Source of the DNA: Micromonospora orduensis
Lineage (GTDB): Bacteria > Actinomycetota > Actinomycetes > Mycobacteriales > Micromonosporaceae
Length of the DNA stretch: 51,396 bases
Assembly (NCBI RefSeq): GCF_006228125.1
Contig: NZ_VDFY01000130.1
Location: 1-51,396, forward strand
Reading direction: 5' to 3'
Below the pieces are notes generated by a model that was not told the DNA's origin, searched no databases, and saw only the letters and a program-made list of their open reading frames with translations. The translations under genes and the position numbers were made by a program. This document shows, piece after piece, positions 7,637-15,992 of this stretch. How positions within the stretch are numbered: position 1 is the first letter of the stretch; each line of letters opens with the position of its first letter.

Positions 7637-8643
7637 TGAACGACGTGGACCGGACCATGCCCGCCGCCGAGGTCGGCCACCTGGCGCGGGCGGTGCTGGA
7701 CGCGGTCGGCACCGTCGTGGTCGGCAAGCGGGACGCGTTGGAGCTGGTCCTCGCCGGCATCCTGGCCGGTGGGCACGTGCTCCTGGAGGACCTGCCGGGG
7801 CTCGGCAAGACGCTCACCGCGCGCTCCTTCGCCCAGGCCCTCGGGCTGGACTTCCGCCGCCTCCAGTTCACCCCGGACCTGCTGCCCGCCGACGTCACCG
7901 GTTCGTTCCTGTACGACCAGCGCAACGGCGACTTCACCTTCCGGGCCGGGCCGGTCTTCACCAACCTGCTCCTCGCCGACGAGATCAACCGGACGCCGCC
8001 GAAGACCCAGTCCGCGCTGCTGGAGGCGATGCAGGAGAAGCAGGTCTCGGTGGAGGGGGTGACGTACAAGCTGGACGAGCCGTTCCACGTCCTGGCGACC
8101 GCAAACCCCATCGAGTACGAGGGCACGTACCCGCTGCCCGAGGCGCAGCTGGACCGTTTCCTGCTGCGGGTCTCCTTCGGCTACCCCGAGGGCGACGAGG
8201 AGTGGGAGGTGCTGCGTCGCCGGATGAGCCGCCGCCGCGAGGAGGCCGACATCAAGCCGGTGGTCGACGCGGCCACCCTGCGGACGATGCAGGCCGCCCT
8301 GGAGGACGTGGTGGTGGAGGACTCCATCGGTCGGTACATCGTGGCCCTCACCGCGGCCACCCGGGAACACCCGTCGGTGCTGGTCGGCGCCTCGCCCCGT
8401 GGCTCGCTGGCGTTGCTGCTGCTGGCCCGGGTCCGCGCGGTGTTCGGCGGCCGGGACTACGTCGTGCCGGAGGACGTCAAGGAGGTGGCGGCGCCCGCGC
8501 TCGCGCACCGGATCACGCTGCGCCCGGAGATGTGGCTGCGCCGCGTCGACCCGGCGTTCGTGGTCGGTGAGGTGCTGGACGCCACGCCCGCGCCGGCCAG
8601 CGGTGCGCTGCCGAGCTACGCCGCCGGCGGGCCCCGGCGCTGA
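7636..8643 (+). CDS. MoxR family AAA+ ATPase
   Basis: Cytosolic AAA+ chaperone-like ATPase of 335 residues. Walker A LPGLGKT (53-59), Walker B LLADEINRTPPKTQSALLEAM (113-on, DEIN 115-118), sensor 1 LATANPIEYEGTYPLPEAQLDRF and sensor 2 GASPRGSLAL are all present and intact. MoxR ATPases work with von Willebrand or DUF58 proteins to insert metals or mature envelope complexes. Here the gene overlaps both neighbours by one to four bases and is followed directly by the DUF58 partner. Confidence 0.93.
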   Translation: MNDVDRTMPAAEVGHLARAVLDAVGTVVVGKRDALELVLAGILAGGHVLLEDLPGLGKTLTARSFAQALGLDFRRLQFTPDLLPADVTGSFLYDQRNGDFTFRAGPVFTNLLLADEINRTPPKTQSALLEAMQEKQVSVEGVTYKLDEPFHVLATANPIEYEGTYPLPEAQLDRFLLRVSFGYPEGDEEWEVLRRRMSRRREEADIKPVVDAATLRTMQAALEDVVVEDSIGRYIVALTAATREHPSVLVGASPRGSLALLLLARVRAVFGGRDYVVPEDVKEVAAPALAHRITLRPEMWLRRVDPAFVVGEVLDATPAPASGALPSYAAGGPRR

Positions 8644-10061
8644 TGACCGGATCGACAGTGCCGCACGCTGCCGAGCCGGAGCCGGCCCCCGGCTGGGCGC
8701 CCACCCGGGCGCTCGGCCGGGCGGTGCTGCTCGCCGGCCTGCTGCTGGTGGCGGGGGTGCTGCTGGGGCGGGTCGACCTGATCGTCCTGGCCGCGCCGTT
8801 CGCGCTGGGCACCGCGTACGCGCTGCGCCGCCGACCCACCGCGCTGCCGCAGGTCTGGATCAACCCCGGTGACGACGGGCCGCTGGTCGAGGGCGGCGAT
8901 GTGGCGGCGGCGGTGAGCGTCGGCAACCCGGACACGGTCGACTACGACCTGGTGGTGGTGCGGTCCCGGGTCTCGCCGTGGCTGCGGATCGACCGGGCCG
9001 GCTTCGCCGGGTCCGTCGACGACGCGCCGGCGGCCGATGCCACCGCGACGGGCGGCGCCGGTCGGTCCGCCGCGGACCGGCCGTTCGTGACGTCGGTGCC
9101 CACCGGCGCGGCCGTGGACCTGGAACTCGCCGGCCGGGCCCTGCGCTGGGGCCGGCATCCGGTCGGCCCGGCCGGAGCCCGGGTCGCCACGGCGGGTGGC
9201 CTGCTGGTCTCCCGCGCGGTGATCACCGCGCCGGTCGGGGTGCGCGTCTACCCGCGCACGGAGCCGTTCGAGGCGGTGGAGGCGATGCCGCGGGCGGCCG
9301 GCCTGGTCGGGGCGCACCACTCCCGCCGGCCCGGCGAGGGCGGTGAGCTGGCCGGCGTACGGATCTTCGCTCCCGGTGACCGGCTGCGCCGCATCGACTG
9401 GCGGGTGTCGCTGCGCGCCCGGCAACTGCACGTGGCGGCCACCCTCTCCGACCGGGACGCCGAGGTGGTGGTGCTGCTCGACGTGCTCGCCGAGGCCGGT
9501 CGATCCGGCGGGGTGGGCGGTGCCGCCTCGGTGCTGGACACCACCGTGCGGGCCACCGCCGCGATCGCCGAGCACTACCTGCACCGTGGCGACCGGGTGT
9601 CGTTGCTGGAGTACGGGCCGGGGGCGCGACGGTTGCGCCCCGCCGCCGGTCGCCGGCAGTACCTGACGGTGCTGGAGTGGCTGCTCGACGTCCGCGCCGA
9701 CTCCTCCCCGCACGAGCCGTACGACCAGGTGTTCGGCCCGCAACTGCTCTCCTCGGACGCGCTGGTGGTGGTGCTCACGCCGCTGCTGGACGAACGCTCG
9801 GCGCAGATGCTGGCCCGGCTGGCCCGCGCCGGGCGGTTCGTGGTGGCGGTCGACACGCTGCCGACCGACCTGACGCCGCCGAAGGACAGGGGCTGGGCGG
9901 AGGTGGCGTACCGGCTGTGGCGACTGGACCGGGAGACCATGATCGGCCAGTTGCGGGAGCACGGCGTTCCGGTGGTGCGGTGGGCCGGCGCCGGCAGCCT
10001 GGACCAGGTGTTGCGTGACGTGGCCCGCCTGGCCACGGCTCCGAGGGTGGGTGGCCGGTGA
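8643..10061 (+). CDS. DUF58 domain-containing protein
   Basis: MoxR partner of 472 residues. Two adjacent N-terminal membrane helices (about 22-60) are followed by a beta-rich region and the DUF58 signature FAPGDRLRRIDWRVSLRARQLHV (about 240-262), then a vWA-like fold with VVVLLDVLAEAG and LVVVLTPLLDERS. In known systems DUF58 proteins bind MoxR and probably present a substrate. Start codon overlaps the moxR stop (TGATG), and the stop overlaps the next GTG. Confidence 0.88.
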   Translation: MTGSTVPHAAEPEPAPGWAPTRALGRAVLLAGLLLVAGVLLGRVDLIVLAAPFALGTAYALRRRPTALPQVWINPGDDGPLVEGGDVAAAVSVGNPDTVDYDLVVVRSRVSPWLRIDRAGFAGSVDDAPAADATATGGAGRSAADRPFVTSVPTGAAVDLELAGRALRWGRHPVGPAGARVATAGGLLVSRAVITAPVGVRVYPRTEPFEAVEAMPRAAGLVGAHHSRRPGEGGELAGVRIFAPGDRLRRIDWRVSLRARQLHVAATLSDRDAEVVVLLDVLAEAGRSGGVGGAASVLDTTVRATAAIAEHYLHRGDRVSLLEYGPGARRLRPAAGRRQYLTVLEWLLDVRADSSPHEPYDQVFGPQLLSSDALVVVLTPLLDERSAQMLARLARAGRFVVAVDTLPTDLTPPKDRGWAEVAYRLWRLDRETMIGQLREHGVPVVRWAGAGSLDQVLRDVARLATAPRVGGR

Positions 10062-10618
10062 ACGCCGTCGCCGAGCGGGTCCGGGCGGCCCAGGCCGCTT
10101 TCGGCCGGATCAGTCTCGTACCGCTGCTGGTTCGCGGCGGGATCTTCGTCACAGTGCTCGCCGGGTTTGCGCTGGCGTTCCCCGCCGAGGTGCTGCCCGG
10201 CCGGCCGTTGCTCTTCCTGACGGTGGCCGCGCTGCTGCCGTTGGTGGGGCCCCGGCGCATCTGGTCGACCTTCGCGGCGCTCCTCACGGTGGGTGGCTGG
10301 CTGCTCGCCACCGACGGGTACGGCCGACCGGTGGCGCTGTGGCGGCTGCTCGCCATCGCCGCGCTGCTCTACCTGGGGCACACCCTGTGCGCGCTTGCCG
10401 CGCTGCTGCCCTACGACGCCGTGGTCGACCCGGAACTGGTCGTCAGTTGGCTGCTGCGGGCGGGCGCGGTGCTGCTGGGTTCGGCGGTGCTCGCGGTACT
10501 GCTGGTGCAGGTGGCGGGCCTGGGTGGCGAGACCGGCCACCAGTGGGTCACCGTGCTCGGCCTGCTGGTCGCGGTGGGCACGTCCGCGTTGCTGGGCTGG
10601 CTGCTGCGGCGCAGGTAG
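10058..10618 (+). CDS. Membrane protein closing the MoxR operon
   Basis: Very hydrophobic protein of 186 residues with about five membrane helices (around 27-45, 48-63, 68-85, 92-115, 125-180) and basic ends. No recognised domain. GTG start overlaps the DUF58 stop (GTGA). In other actinobacteria the MoxR/DUF58 operon often ends with membrane genes of the RDD or SpoIIM families; this one looks like neither. Confidence 0.65.
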   Translation: MNAVAERVRAAQAAFGRISLVPLLVRGGIFVTVLAGFALAFPAEVLPGRPLLFLTVAALLPLVGPRRIWSTFAALLTVGGWLLATDGYGRPVALWRLLAIAALLYLGHTLCALAALLPYDAVVDPELVVSWLLRAGAVLLGSAVLAVLLVQVAGLGGETGHQWVTVLGLLVAVGTSALLGWLLRRR

Positions 10619-10721
10619 CCCGGTGGGGCGGCAGGGTTACGCAGGTCACAGGGGTTGTGCTCCATCACAGATGAGGGGCGCGAGCGGGATTACCTGAGCA
10701 GGCCGGGGAAAGATAGATGAC

Positions 10722-12053
10722 GTGAATCCGAAGCGGATCCTTGTGGTGGGTGCCGGGCACGTCGGCTTGTACGCCGCCCTGCGCCTGTCGAAGAAGCTCA
10801 GCTCCCGTGAGGCTGAGGTCATCGTGGTGGACCCCCAGCCGCACATGACCTACCAGCCGTTCCTGCCCGAGGCTGCGGCGGGCAACATCTCCCCTCGGCA
10901 CTCCGTGGTGCCGCTGCGGCGGGAGTTGCGCCGGTGCAAGGTGGTGGCCGGCACGGTCACCCGCATCGAGCACGAGCGCAAGGTGGCCACCGTGCAGCCG
11001 ATCATCGGGCCCGCCCGGGAGATCGCGTACGACCACGTGATCGTGGCGCCGGGCTCGGTGTCCCGGACGCTGCCGATCCCCGGCCTGCACGAGCAGGGCA
11101 TCGGCTTCAAGACCATCGGCGAGGCGATCTACCTCCGCAACCACGTCCTGGACCGGCTCGACGTCGCCGCCGTCACCCCGGACCCGGACGTCCGCCGATC
11201 GGCGCTGACCTTCACCTTCGTCGGCGGTGGGTACGCCGGCATCGAGGCGCTCGCCGAGATGGAGGACATGGCCCGCGACGCGCTGCGCTACTACCCGGAG
11301 CTGAAGCCGGAGGACATGCGCTGGGTGCTCGTCGAGGCGACCCAGCGGGTGCTGCCCGAGGTGGATCGGGACATGGGCGCCTACACGGTGCAGCAGTTGC
11401 TCAAGCGGAACATGGACATCCGGCTGGACACCCGGCTGGAGTCCTGCGTCGACGGCGTGGTCAAGCTGTCCGACGGTGACAGCTTCCGCTCCGACACGAT
11501 CGTCTGGACCGCCGGCGTGAAGCCGTCGCCGATGCTGGACGCCACGGACTTCCCGCGCGACGAGCGCCGGCGGGTCACCTGCATCCCCACCCTCCAGGTG
11601 GTCGACGGTGACCGGGTGGTCGAGGGTGCGTGGAGTGCGGGCGACTGCGCCGCGGTGCCCGACCTCACCAAGGAGCCCGGCAACTTCTGCTCGCCGAGCG
11701 CCCAGCACGCGGTACGGCAGGCGGCGCGGATGGCCGACAACATCGCAAACGTGATCCGGGGCCGCGAGCCGGTCAACTACAAGCACAAGCACGTCGGCAG
11801 CGTGGCGAGCCTCGGCCTGCACAAGGGCGTCGCCCAGGTGTACGGCATCAAGATGACCGGCTGGCCGGCGTGGTTCATGCACCGTACGTACCACATGAGC
11901 CGGATCCCGTCGTTCAACCGCAAGGTCCGGGTGGTCGTCGACTGGTCGCTGGCGTTCTTCCTCAAGCGTGAGGTGGTCGCCCTGGGCCAGCTGCACGATC
12001 CGCGCGAGGAGTTCGTCGAGGCGTCCCAGCCGGTAGGCGCCCCCCGCGTCTGA
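10722..12053 (+). CDS. ndh: Type II NADH:quinone oxidoreductase-like FAD protein
   Basis: Single-subunit, non-proton-pumping NADH dehydrogenase feeding electrons to menaquinone at the inner face of the membrane. FAD-binding Rossmann motif VVGAGHVGLYAA (8-19), NADH-binding motif FVGGGYAGIEA (166-176), TAGVKPSPML and the second FAD motif WSAGDCAAVPD are present, as is the quinone-side QHAVRQAARMADN. The C-terminal amphipathic stretch FNRKVRVVVDWSLAFFLKRE resembles the membrane anchor of NDH-2. 443 residues, normal for the family. GTG start with GGGGAAAG upstream. Single-gene unit bounded downstream by a strong hairpin. Confidence 0.9.
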   Translation: MNPKRILVVGAGHVGLYAALRLSKKLSSREAEVIVVDPQPHMTYQPFLPEAAAGNISPRHSVVPLRRELRRCKVVAGTVTRIEHERKVATVQPIIGPAREIAYDHVIVAPGSVSRTLPIPGLHEQGIGFKTIGEAIYLRNHVLDRLDVAAVTPDPDVRRSALTFTFVGGGYAGIEALAEMEDMARDALRYYPELKPEDMRWVLVEATQRVLPEVDRDMGAYTVQQLLKRNMDIRLDTRLESCVDGVVKLSDGDSFRSDTIVWTAGVKPSPMLDATDFPRDERRRVTCIPTLQVVDGDRVVEGAWSAGDCAAVPDLTKEPGNFCSPSAQHAVRQAARMADNIANVIRGREPVNYKHKHVGSVASLGLHKGVAQVYGIKMTGWPAWFMHRTYHMSRIPSFNRKVRVVVDWSLAFFLKREVVALGQLHDPREEFVEASQPVGAPRV

Positions 12054-12060
12054 CCCGATC

Positions 12061-12103
12061 GACGACGAGGGGCCCTGCCGTGTCGGCGGGTCCCCTCGTC
12101 GTC
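12061..12103. terminator. Bidirectional terminator between ndh and the convergent membrane gene
   Basis: Arms 12061-12080 and 12084-12103, the outer 12 bases (GACGACGAGGGG) perfectly paired and 18 of 20 Watson-Crick overall, loop TGT. It sits between two converging stop codons. Confidence 0.8.
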
Positions 12104-12108
12104 TCCGG

Positions 12109-13944
12109 TCAGACCCGCCAGGTCCAGGCGTCGGCGATCCGGGTGGACGGGCCGTAGAGCTGTTCCAGGGTGGCTTTCAGGGCGTCCGCGTGGGGGGCGT
12201 CGTCGGCCAGCGCCACGCAGGACGCACCCCAGAAGTCGGCGTCCCGCGCGGCCTGTCGGCGCTGCTCGTCGCCGATGGCCGGCTGGTCGCCACGCCGTGC
12301 GACGTCCGCCAGCAGAGCCGAGGTGGGCTGCTTGAAGGTGCCCATCGCGGCGGTGCCGTCCCGCCCGTACGGGCCGATGAAGAACCCCTCGGGCATCCCG
12401 AACCCGGCGGCGGCGGCGGCCGCCCAGCGCATCGGCCACGGCTCCTTCGGTGTGGGCAGCGGGACCGGGACCAGCACCCCGCCGGGTTCTACGCACTGCC
12501 GCCAGTGCCCGCCGGTGATGAACTCCGGCACGGCGGGCCGCTCGGCGGTCGGCAGCGGCGTCGGGAAGATCGGCAGCAGCGCCGCGACCACGGCCAGCGG
12601 CACGAACCGTCGTACCCGACCGGTGCTGCCCAACGCACGGTCGACCGCGAGGACGAGGAGCGTCGCGACGATCGGCAGGAGCGCCAGGCCGAACCGCATG
12701 GGCAGCGCGCCGTCCACCACGGGCAGCCCGGCGAGCAGGGCGTACGGGCCGGGCAGCGCGGTACGGGTGCCGCCGAGCACCACCTCCGGGCCGAGCGACA
12801 GGGCCACCATGACGAGTCCTGCGGCGACGCAGGCCAGCACCAGTCGCCGTCGCCCGGCCCAGCAGGCGCAGGCCACGGCCGCCAGCAGCAGTGGCCAGCC
12901 GAGGAAGGTGTTGTACTCGGCCGGGCCGGTGGTGAGCCGCGCGGACTCGTCGCTGCCGAGCACCGACAGTGGGGAGACCATCCACCAGCTGCTCAGGTCG
13001 GCCGAGAAGTACGCGGGGCTGAACATGCCGTCGGCGACGCCCTGCGGCCCGGCGAACTGGAACCACAGCGGATAGCCGAGCACGAGGAGCGCCAGTCCGG
13101 CGGCGACCGCCAGCCCGGCGGCGAAGTTGGGCAACGCCCGCCGTGCCAGGTCCCGGTCCGTCACCGCGTAGCTGACCGCCATCACGAAGAGCGCGATGGC
13201 GGCGAGGAACAGCACCTCCTCGCCGACGAAGACCTGCACGGTGACCGCGGCGGCCAGTCCGGCCGCGGAGGTGAGGATCCGCCGCCGGTCCGGTCCGGCG
13301 AGCGTCGTCGCCCCGGGGTCGGACGCCCGCAGCAGCCGGACCACCAGCCAGACGATCACCGGTACCAGCCACTGGGCGGTCATGTGCAGGTGGCTGTTGG
13401 TCTGCGACACCATCCCGGGGCCGAACCCGCACAGCCCGCCGCCGAGCGCGGCGGCGAGCCGGCGGGCACGCAGGGTCCGGTGGAACAGCAGATACCAGGC
13501 GAGCGCGGTGCCGGCCAGGTTGGCGGCGGCCAGCAGGGCGAAGGTGACCGGGGCGCCGAGCAGCAGGGTGACCGGCGCGCAGACGACGCCGAGCGCGATG
13601 ACCGTCGTGTTGGCCATCAGGTTGACCCCGTCCGGGGCGTTGAGCCGGTCGGTGAGCAGGCCGAAGTCGCCGAGCAGCGCTCGCGCGTCGACGGCCAGGA
13701 ACCACTCGTAGAGGGCCTGGTCCTCCGGGTTGAGCGCGAGCGTGCGCCCGGCCGGGTCGGGCCACAGCCCGTGGGTGAGCCAGCCGGCGAGCACCACGAA
13801 CAGCAGGACGGCCGGCAGGTCCGCCCGACGGCGGCGGACGGCAGCCAGCAGCCGGACGGCCAGGGGCCGGCGGTTGACCTGATCGGCGAGGCGCAGGGCC
13901 TGCTCAGGTGCGGCGTCGGGGGCCGTGGGGGCTGCGCTGCTCAC
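12109..13944 (-). CDS. Polytopic membrane protein, possible GT-C glycosyltransferase
   Basis: Membrane protein of 611 residues with about eleven helices. It starts with a cytoplasmic Ala/Pro-rich segment, one helix (AVLLFVVLAGWLTHGLW), then an extracytoplasmic loop containing LALNPEDQALYEWFL and LNAPDGVNLMANTT. A soluble C-terminal domain contains PEFITGGHWRQCVEPGG and GFGMPEGFFIGPYG. The topology with acidic residues in the first outer loop is that of polyprenyl-phosphate-dependent GT-C transferases, but the substrate is unknown. The frame extends across the neighbouring tRNA gene, which rules out the longest ORF; I use GTG at 13944. Single-gene unit. Confidence 0.65.
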   Translation of the reverse strand: MSSAAPTAPDAAPEQALRLADQVNRRPLAVRLLAAVRRRRADLPAVLLFVVLAGWLTHGLWPDPAGRTLALNPEDQALYEWFLAVDARALLGDFGLLTDRLNAPDGVNLMANTTVIALGVVCAPVTLLLGAPVTFALLAAANLAGTALAWYLLFHRTLRARRLAAALGGGLCGFGPGMVSQTNSHLHMTAQWLVPVIVWLVVRLLRASDPGATTLAGPDRRRILTSAAGLAAAVTVQVFVGEEVLFLAAIALFVMAVSYAVTDRDLARRALPNFAAGLAVAAGLALLVLGYPLWFQFAGPQGVADGMFSPAYFSADLSSWWMVSPLSVLGSDESARLTTGPAEYNTFLGWPLLLAAVACACWAGRRRLVLACVAAGLVMVALSLGPEVVLGGTRTALPGPYALLAGLPVVDGALPMRFGLALLPIVATLLVLAVDRALGSTGRVRRFVPLAVVAALLPIFPTPLPTAERPAVPEFITGGHWRQCVEPGGVLVPVPLPTPKEPWPMRWAAAAAAGFGMPEGFFIGPYGRDGTAAMGTFKQPTSALLADVARRGDQPAIGDEQRRQAARDADFWGASCVALADDAPHADALKATLEQLYGPSTRIADAWTWRV

Positions 13945-14045
13945 GGCATCGACCCTAAACTGGCGAGCCCGTCGGGGTACGTCGGGTCGTCGCAGACCGG
14001 CTACGGTGACATTGCACCGCGCGTGTCGGCGCGCCGGTGCCACCC

Positions 14046-14129
14046 GCCCGGGTGGTGGAACGGCAGACACGGCCGCCTTAAAAGCGGCTGCCGAAAGGCG
14101 TGCGGGTTCGACCCCCGCCCCGGGCACCA
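14046..14129 (+). tRNA. bldA: tRNA-Leu (anticodon UAA), bldA-like
   Basis: Acceptor arms GCCCGGG (14046-14052) and CCCGGGC (14119-14125) pair fully; discriminator A14126 and an encoded CCA (14127-14129) follow. The anticodon stem GCCGC/GCGGC frames loop CTTAAAA, giving anticodon TAA, which reads the UUA leucine codon. A long variable arm (TGCCGAAAGGCG) and T-loop GGTTCGACCCC confirm a class II leucine tRNA. In Streptomyces the UUA-reading tRNA is bldA, which gates development and antibiotic genes because UUA is rare. Body closely resembles S. coelicolor bldA as I remember it. Confidence 0.95.
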
Positions 14130-14182
14130 GTCGACTCGGTACGCATCCTCATTCGTGATCACCGGGACTTGGCTGCGCCGTT

Positions 14183-14208
14183 TACTCTTGGAGGGCACGT
14201 TCACGTGC
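14183..14208 (+). promoter_or_regulatory. Candidate promoter region and dyad upstream of the first Bax inhibitor-1 gene
   Basis: TACTCT (14183-14188) fits a -10 box. Seven bases on, GCACG-TTCA-CGTGC (14195-14208) is a perfect five-base inverted repeat lying around the expected transcript start. Could be an operator or a leader hairpin. No good -35. Confidence 0.3.
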
Positions 14209-14235
14209 AAACGACCCCCTGAGGGAGGCCAGACA

Positions 14236-15051
14236 GTGAAGACCTCGAACCCGGTGCTCGCCCGGCTCGGCCAGGCGGCCGAGCGGGAGCGCTCCGCCGG
14301 GTACGCCCCGGCCGGGCCGTACGGACAGCCCGGCATTCCCCAGCAGTACCCCTCCCAGGCCGGTTACCCGGCCGCGCCGCCGGCCGTCGCACCCATGACT
14401 GTCGACGACGTGGTCGTCAAGACGGTCGCTCTGCTCGGCATCCTCGGCATCACCGCCGCGGCGGCCTGGGTGCTCGTGCCCGACTCGCTGGTCAGCACCG
14501 CCTGGATCGGCGCGGCGGTGGTCGGCCTGGTGCTCGGCTTGATCATCTCGTTCTCCCGGATGGCCAACCCGGCGCTGGTCATCGCGTACGCGGTCGTCGA
14601 GGGCGTCTTCGTCGGCATGGTCAGCAAGGCCTTCGAGACGCTCTACGACGGCATCGTGCTCCAGGCCGCCGTGGCGAGCTTCGGCATCTTCTTCCTGATG
14701 GCGATGCTCTACAAGGCGAAGGTCATCCGGGCCACCCCGGCCTTCGTCAAGGGCATGATCGCGGCGATGGTCGGCCTCTTCGCCGTCATGATGATCAACC
14801 TGGTGCTGGCGCTGTTCGGCGTCAACACGGGCCTGCGCGACGGCAGTCCGCTGGCCATCGGCTTCAGCCTCGTCTGCATCGTGGTCGCGTCGCTGAGCTT
14901 CGTGCTCAGCTTCAAGGAGATCGAGGACGGCGTCCGGATGGGCCTGCCGCAGCGCTACTCCTGGGTGGCCGCGTTCGGCATCCTGGTCAGCCTGGTCTGG
15001 CTCTACATCGAGATCCTGCGCCTGCTGAGCTACTTCCAGGGCGACGACTGA
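14236..15051 (+). CDS. Bax inhibitor-1/YccA family membrane protein (copy 1)
   Basis: Seven-helix membrane protein of the BI-1 family, 271 residues; family members are pH-dependent calcium-leak channels or protease modulators, and the actinobacterial role is undefined. A flexible Tyr/Pro/Gln/Ala-rich N-terminus (1-52) precedes MTVDDVVVKTVALLG. The conserved acidic residues appear in FKEIEDGVRMGLPQRYSW near the C-terminus, and FETLYDGIVLQA is a family mark. GTG start with GAGGGAGG eight bases upstream. The next gene is a shorter paralogue. A hairpin follows. Confidence 0.88.
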   Translation: MKTSNPVLARLGQAAERERSAGYAPAGPYGQPGIPQQYPSQAGYPAAPPAVAPMTVDDVVVKTVALLGILGITAAAAWVLVPDSLVSTAWIGAAVVGLVLGLIISFSRMANPALVIAYAVVEGVFVGMVSKAFETLYDGIVLQAAVASFGIFFLMAMLYKAKVIRATPAFVKGMIAAMVGLFAVMMINLVLALFGVNTGLRDGSPLAIGFSLVCIVVASLSFVLSFKEIEDGVRMGLPQRYSWVAAFGILVSLVWLYIEILRLLSYFQGDD

Positions 15052-15070
15052 CCTCGTCCGCACTGTCGAC

Positions 15071-15106
15071 CGGCGCCCGCTCCCGCTCTCGCGGGGGCGG
15101 GCGCCG
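15071..15106 (+). terminator. Terminator hairpin between the two Bax inhibitor-1 genes
   Basis: CGGCGCCCGCTCCCG (15071-15085) pairs with CGGGGGCGGGCGCCG (15092-15106) with one U-G wobble, loop CTCTCG. Confidence 0.75.
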
Positions 15107-15187
15107 TCGTGCGCGCCGTTTGCCCGCCGCCGCCGGTCCGCCCGGGGCAGAGTGACTGCGAGGGGTACGCGGGCGAAGGAGGCGGCG

Positions 15188-15946
15188 GTGCGCAGCAACA
15201 ACCCGGTGCTCAACCGGCTGGACGAGACCGGCCGGCTGGAGGCCCGGGTGCTCGGCGCCCGCGACGTCGAGCCGATGACTGTCGACGACGTGGTGGTCCG
15301 TACCGTCGGGTTGCTGCTCGTCACCGGGGTGGCCGCCGCGGTGTCCTGGGCGGTGATCCCCGACGCGGTGTGGCTGGGTGCCGCGCTGGCCGGCAGCGCG
15401 CTCGCCTCGATCGCGCTGGTCCTCGTCATCTCCCTGCGCGGGATCACCAACCCGGTGCCGATCGTCGGCTACGCCCTGCTCCAGGGGCTGCTGCTGGGGG
15501 TGGCCAGCCGGACCTTCGAGCAGGTCTATCCGGGCATCGTGGTGCAGGCGGTGGCCGGCACCTTCGGTGTCTTTCTCGGCATGGCGGCGCTCTACCGCGC
15601 CCGGATCATCCGGGCGACGCCCCGGCTGGCCCGTCTGGTGATCGGTACGCTGCTCGGCATCGCCGTGCTCAGCGTCGTCAACCTGGTGTCGTATCTGATC
15701 TCGGGACGGCCGGGGCTGGAGGTCTACAGCGCCAGCGGGGAGGTCGGCTGGCTGCCGTACGCCTTCTCGGTGGTGGCGATCATCGCCGGGGCGTTCAGCT
15801 TCATCCTCGACTTCGACCTCGTCGAGCGCTCGGTGCGCGACGGCCGACCCCGCCGGTACGCGTGGCTGAGCGCGTTCGGGCTGCTCACCGGGCTGGTGTT
15901 CCTGTACTGGCAGTTGCTGCGACTGCTCAGCTACCTGCGTCGCTGA
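15188..15946 (+). CDS. Bax inhibitor-1/YccA family membrane protein (copy 2)
   Basis: Paralogue of the preceding gene: 252 residues, seven helices, sharing SNNPVLNRL at the N-terminus, EPMTVDDVVVRTVGLL, RTFEQVYPGIVVQAVAGTFG, ALYRARIIRATP and DFDLVERSVRDGRPRRYAWL, but lacking the Tyr/Pro/Gln linker. The acidic pair near the C-terminus is retained in altered form (DFDLVE instead of FKEIED). I use GTG 15188 because GGAGG lies five bases upstream; an in-frame upstream start at 15152 has no such site and would precede the conserved N-terminus. A hairpin separates it from copy 1, so it may have its own promoter. Confidence 0.87.
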   Translation: MRSNNPVLNRLDETGRLEARVLGARDVEPMTVDDVVVRTVGLLLVTGVAAAVSWAVIPDAVWLGAALAGSALASIALVLVISLRGITNPVPIVGYALLQGLLLGVASRTFEQVYPGIVVQAVAGTFGVFLGMAALYRARIIRATPRLARLVIGTLLGIAVLSVVNLVSYLISGRPGLEVYSASGEVGWLPYAFSVVAIIAGAFSFILDFDLVERSVRDGRPRRYAWLSAFGLLTGLVFLYWQLLRLLSYLRR

Positions 15947-15978
15947 CCGGCCCGGCCCGGCGTGGCCCGTGCCGGTCG

Positions 15979-15984
15979 TAGACT
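15979..15984 (+). promoter_or_regulatory. Candidate -10 box, leaderless transcript
   Basis: TAGACT ends eight bases before the ATG at 15993, which has no SD. Confidence 0.3.
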
Positions 15985-15992
15985 CGGCGCCG

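Noticed and set aside
10655..10670. TTGTG-CTCCAT-CACAG dyad upstream of ndh, reminiscent of a Rex or CRP/GlxR operator
   Set aside because: The spacer is six bases; Rex and CRP-type sites need eight between these half-sites. Retained only as an unexplained dyad.
12190..14230. Plus-strand open frame running into the first Bax inhibitor-1 gene
   Set aside because: Crosses the tRNA gene and lies antisense to the membrane protein; only the part from 14236 encodes recognisable BI-1 sequence.
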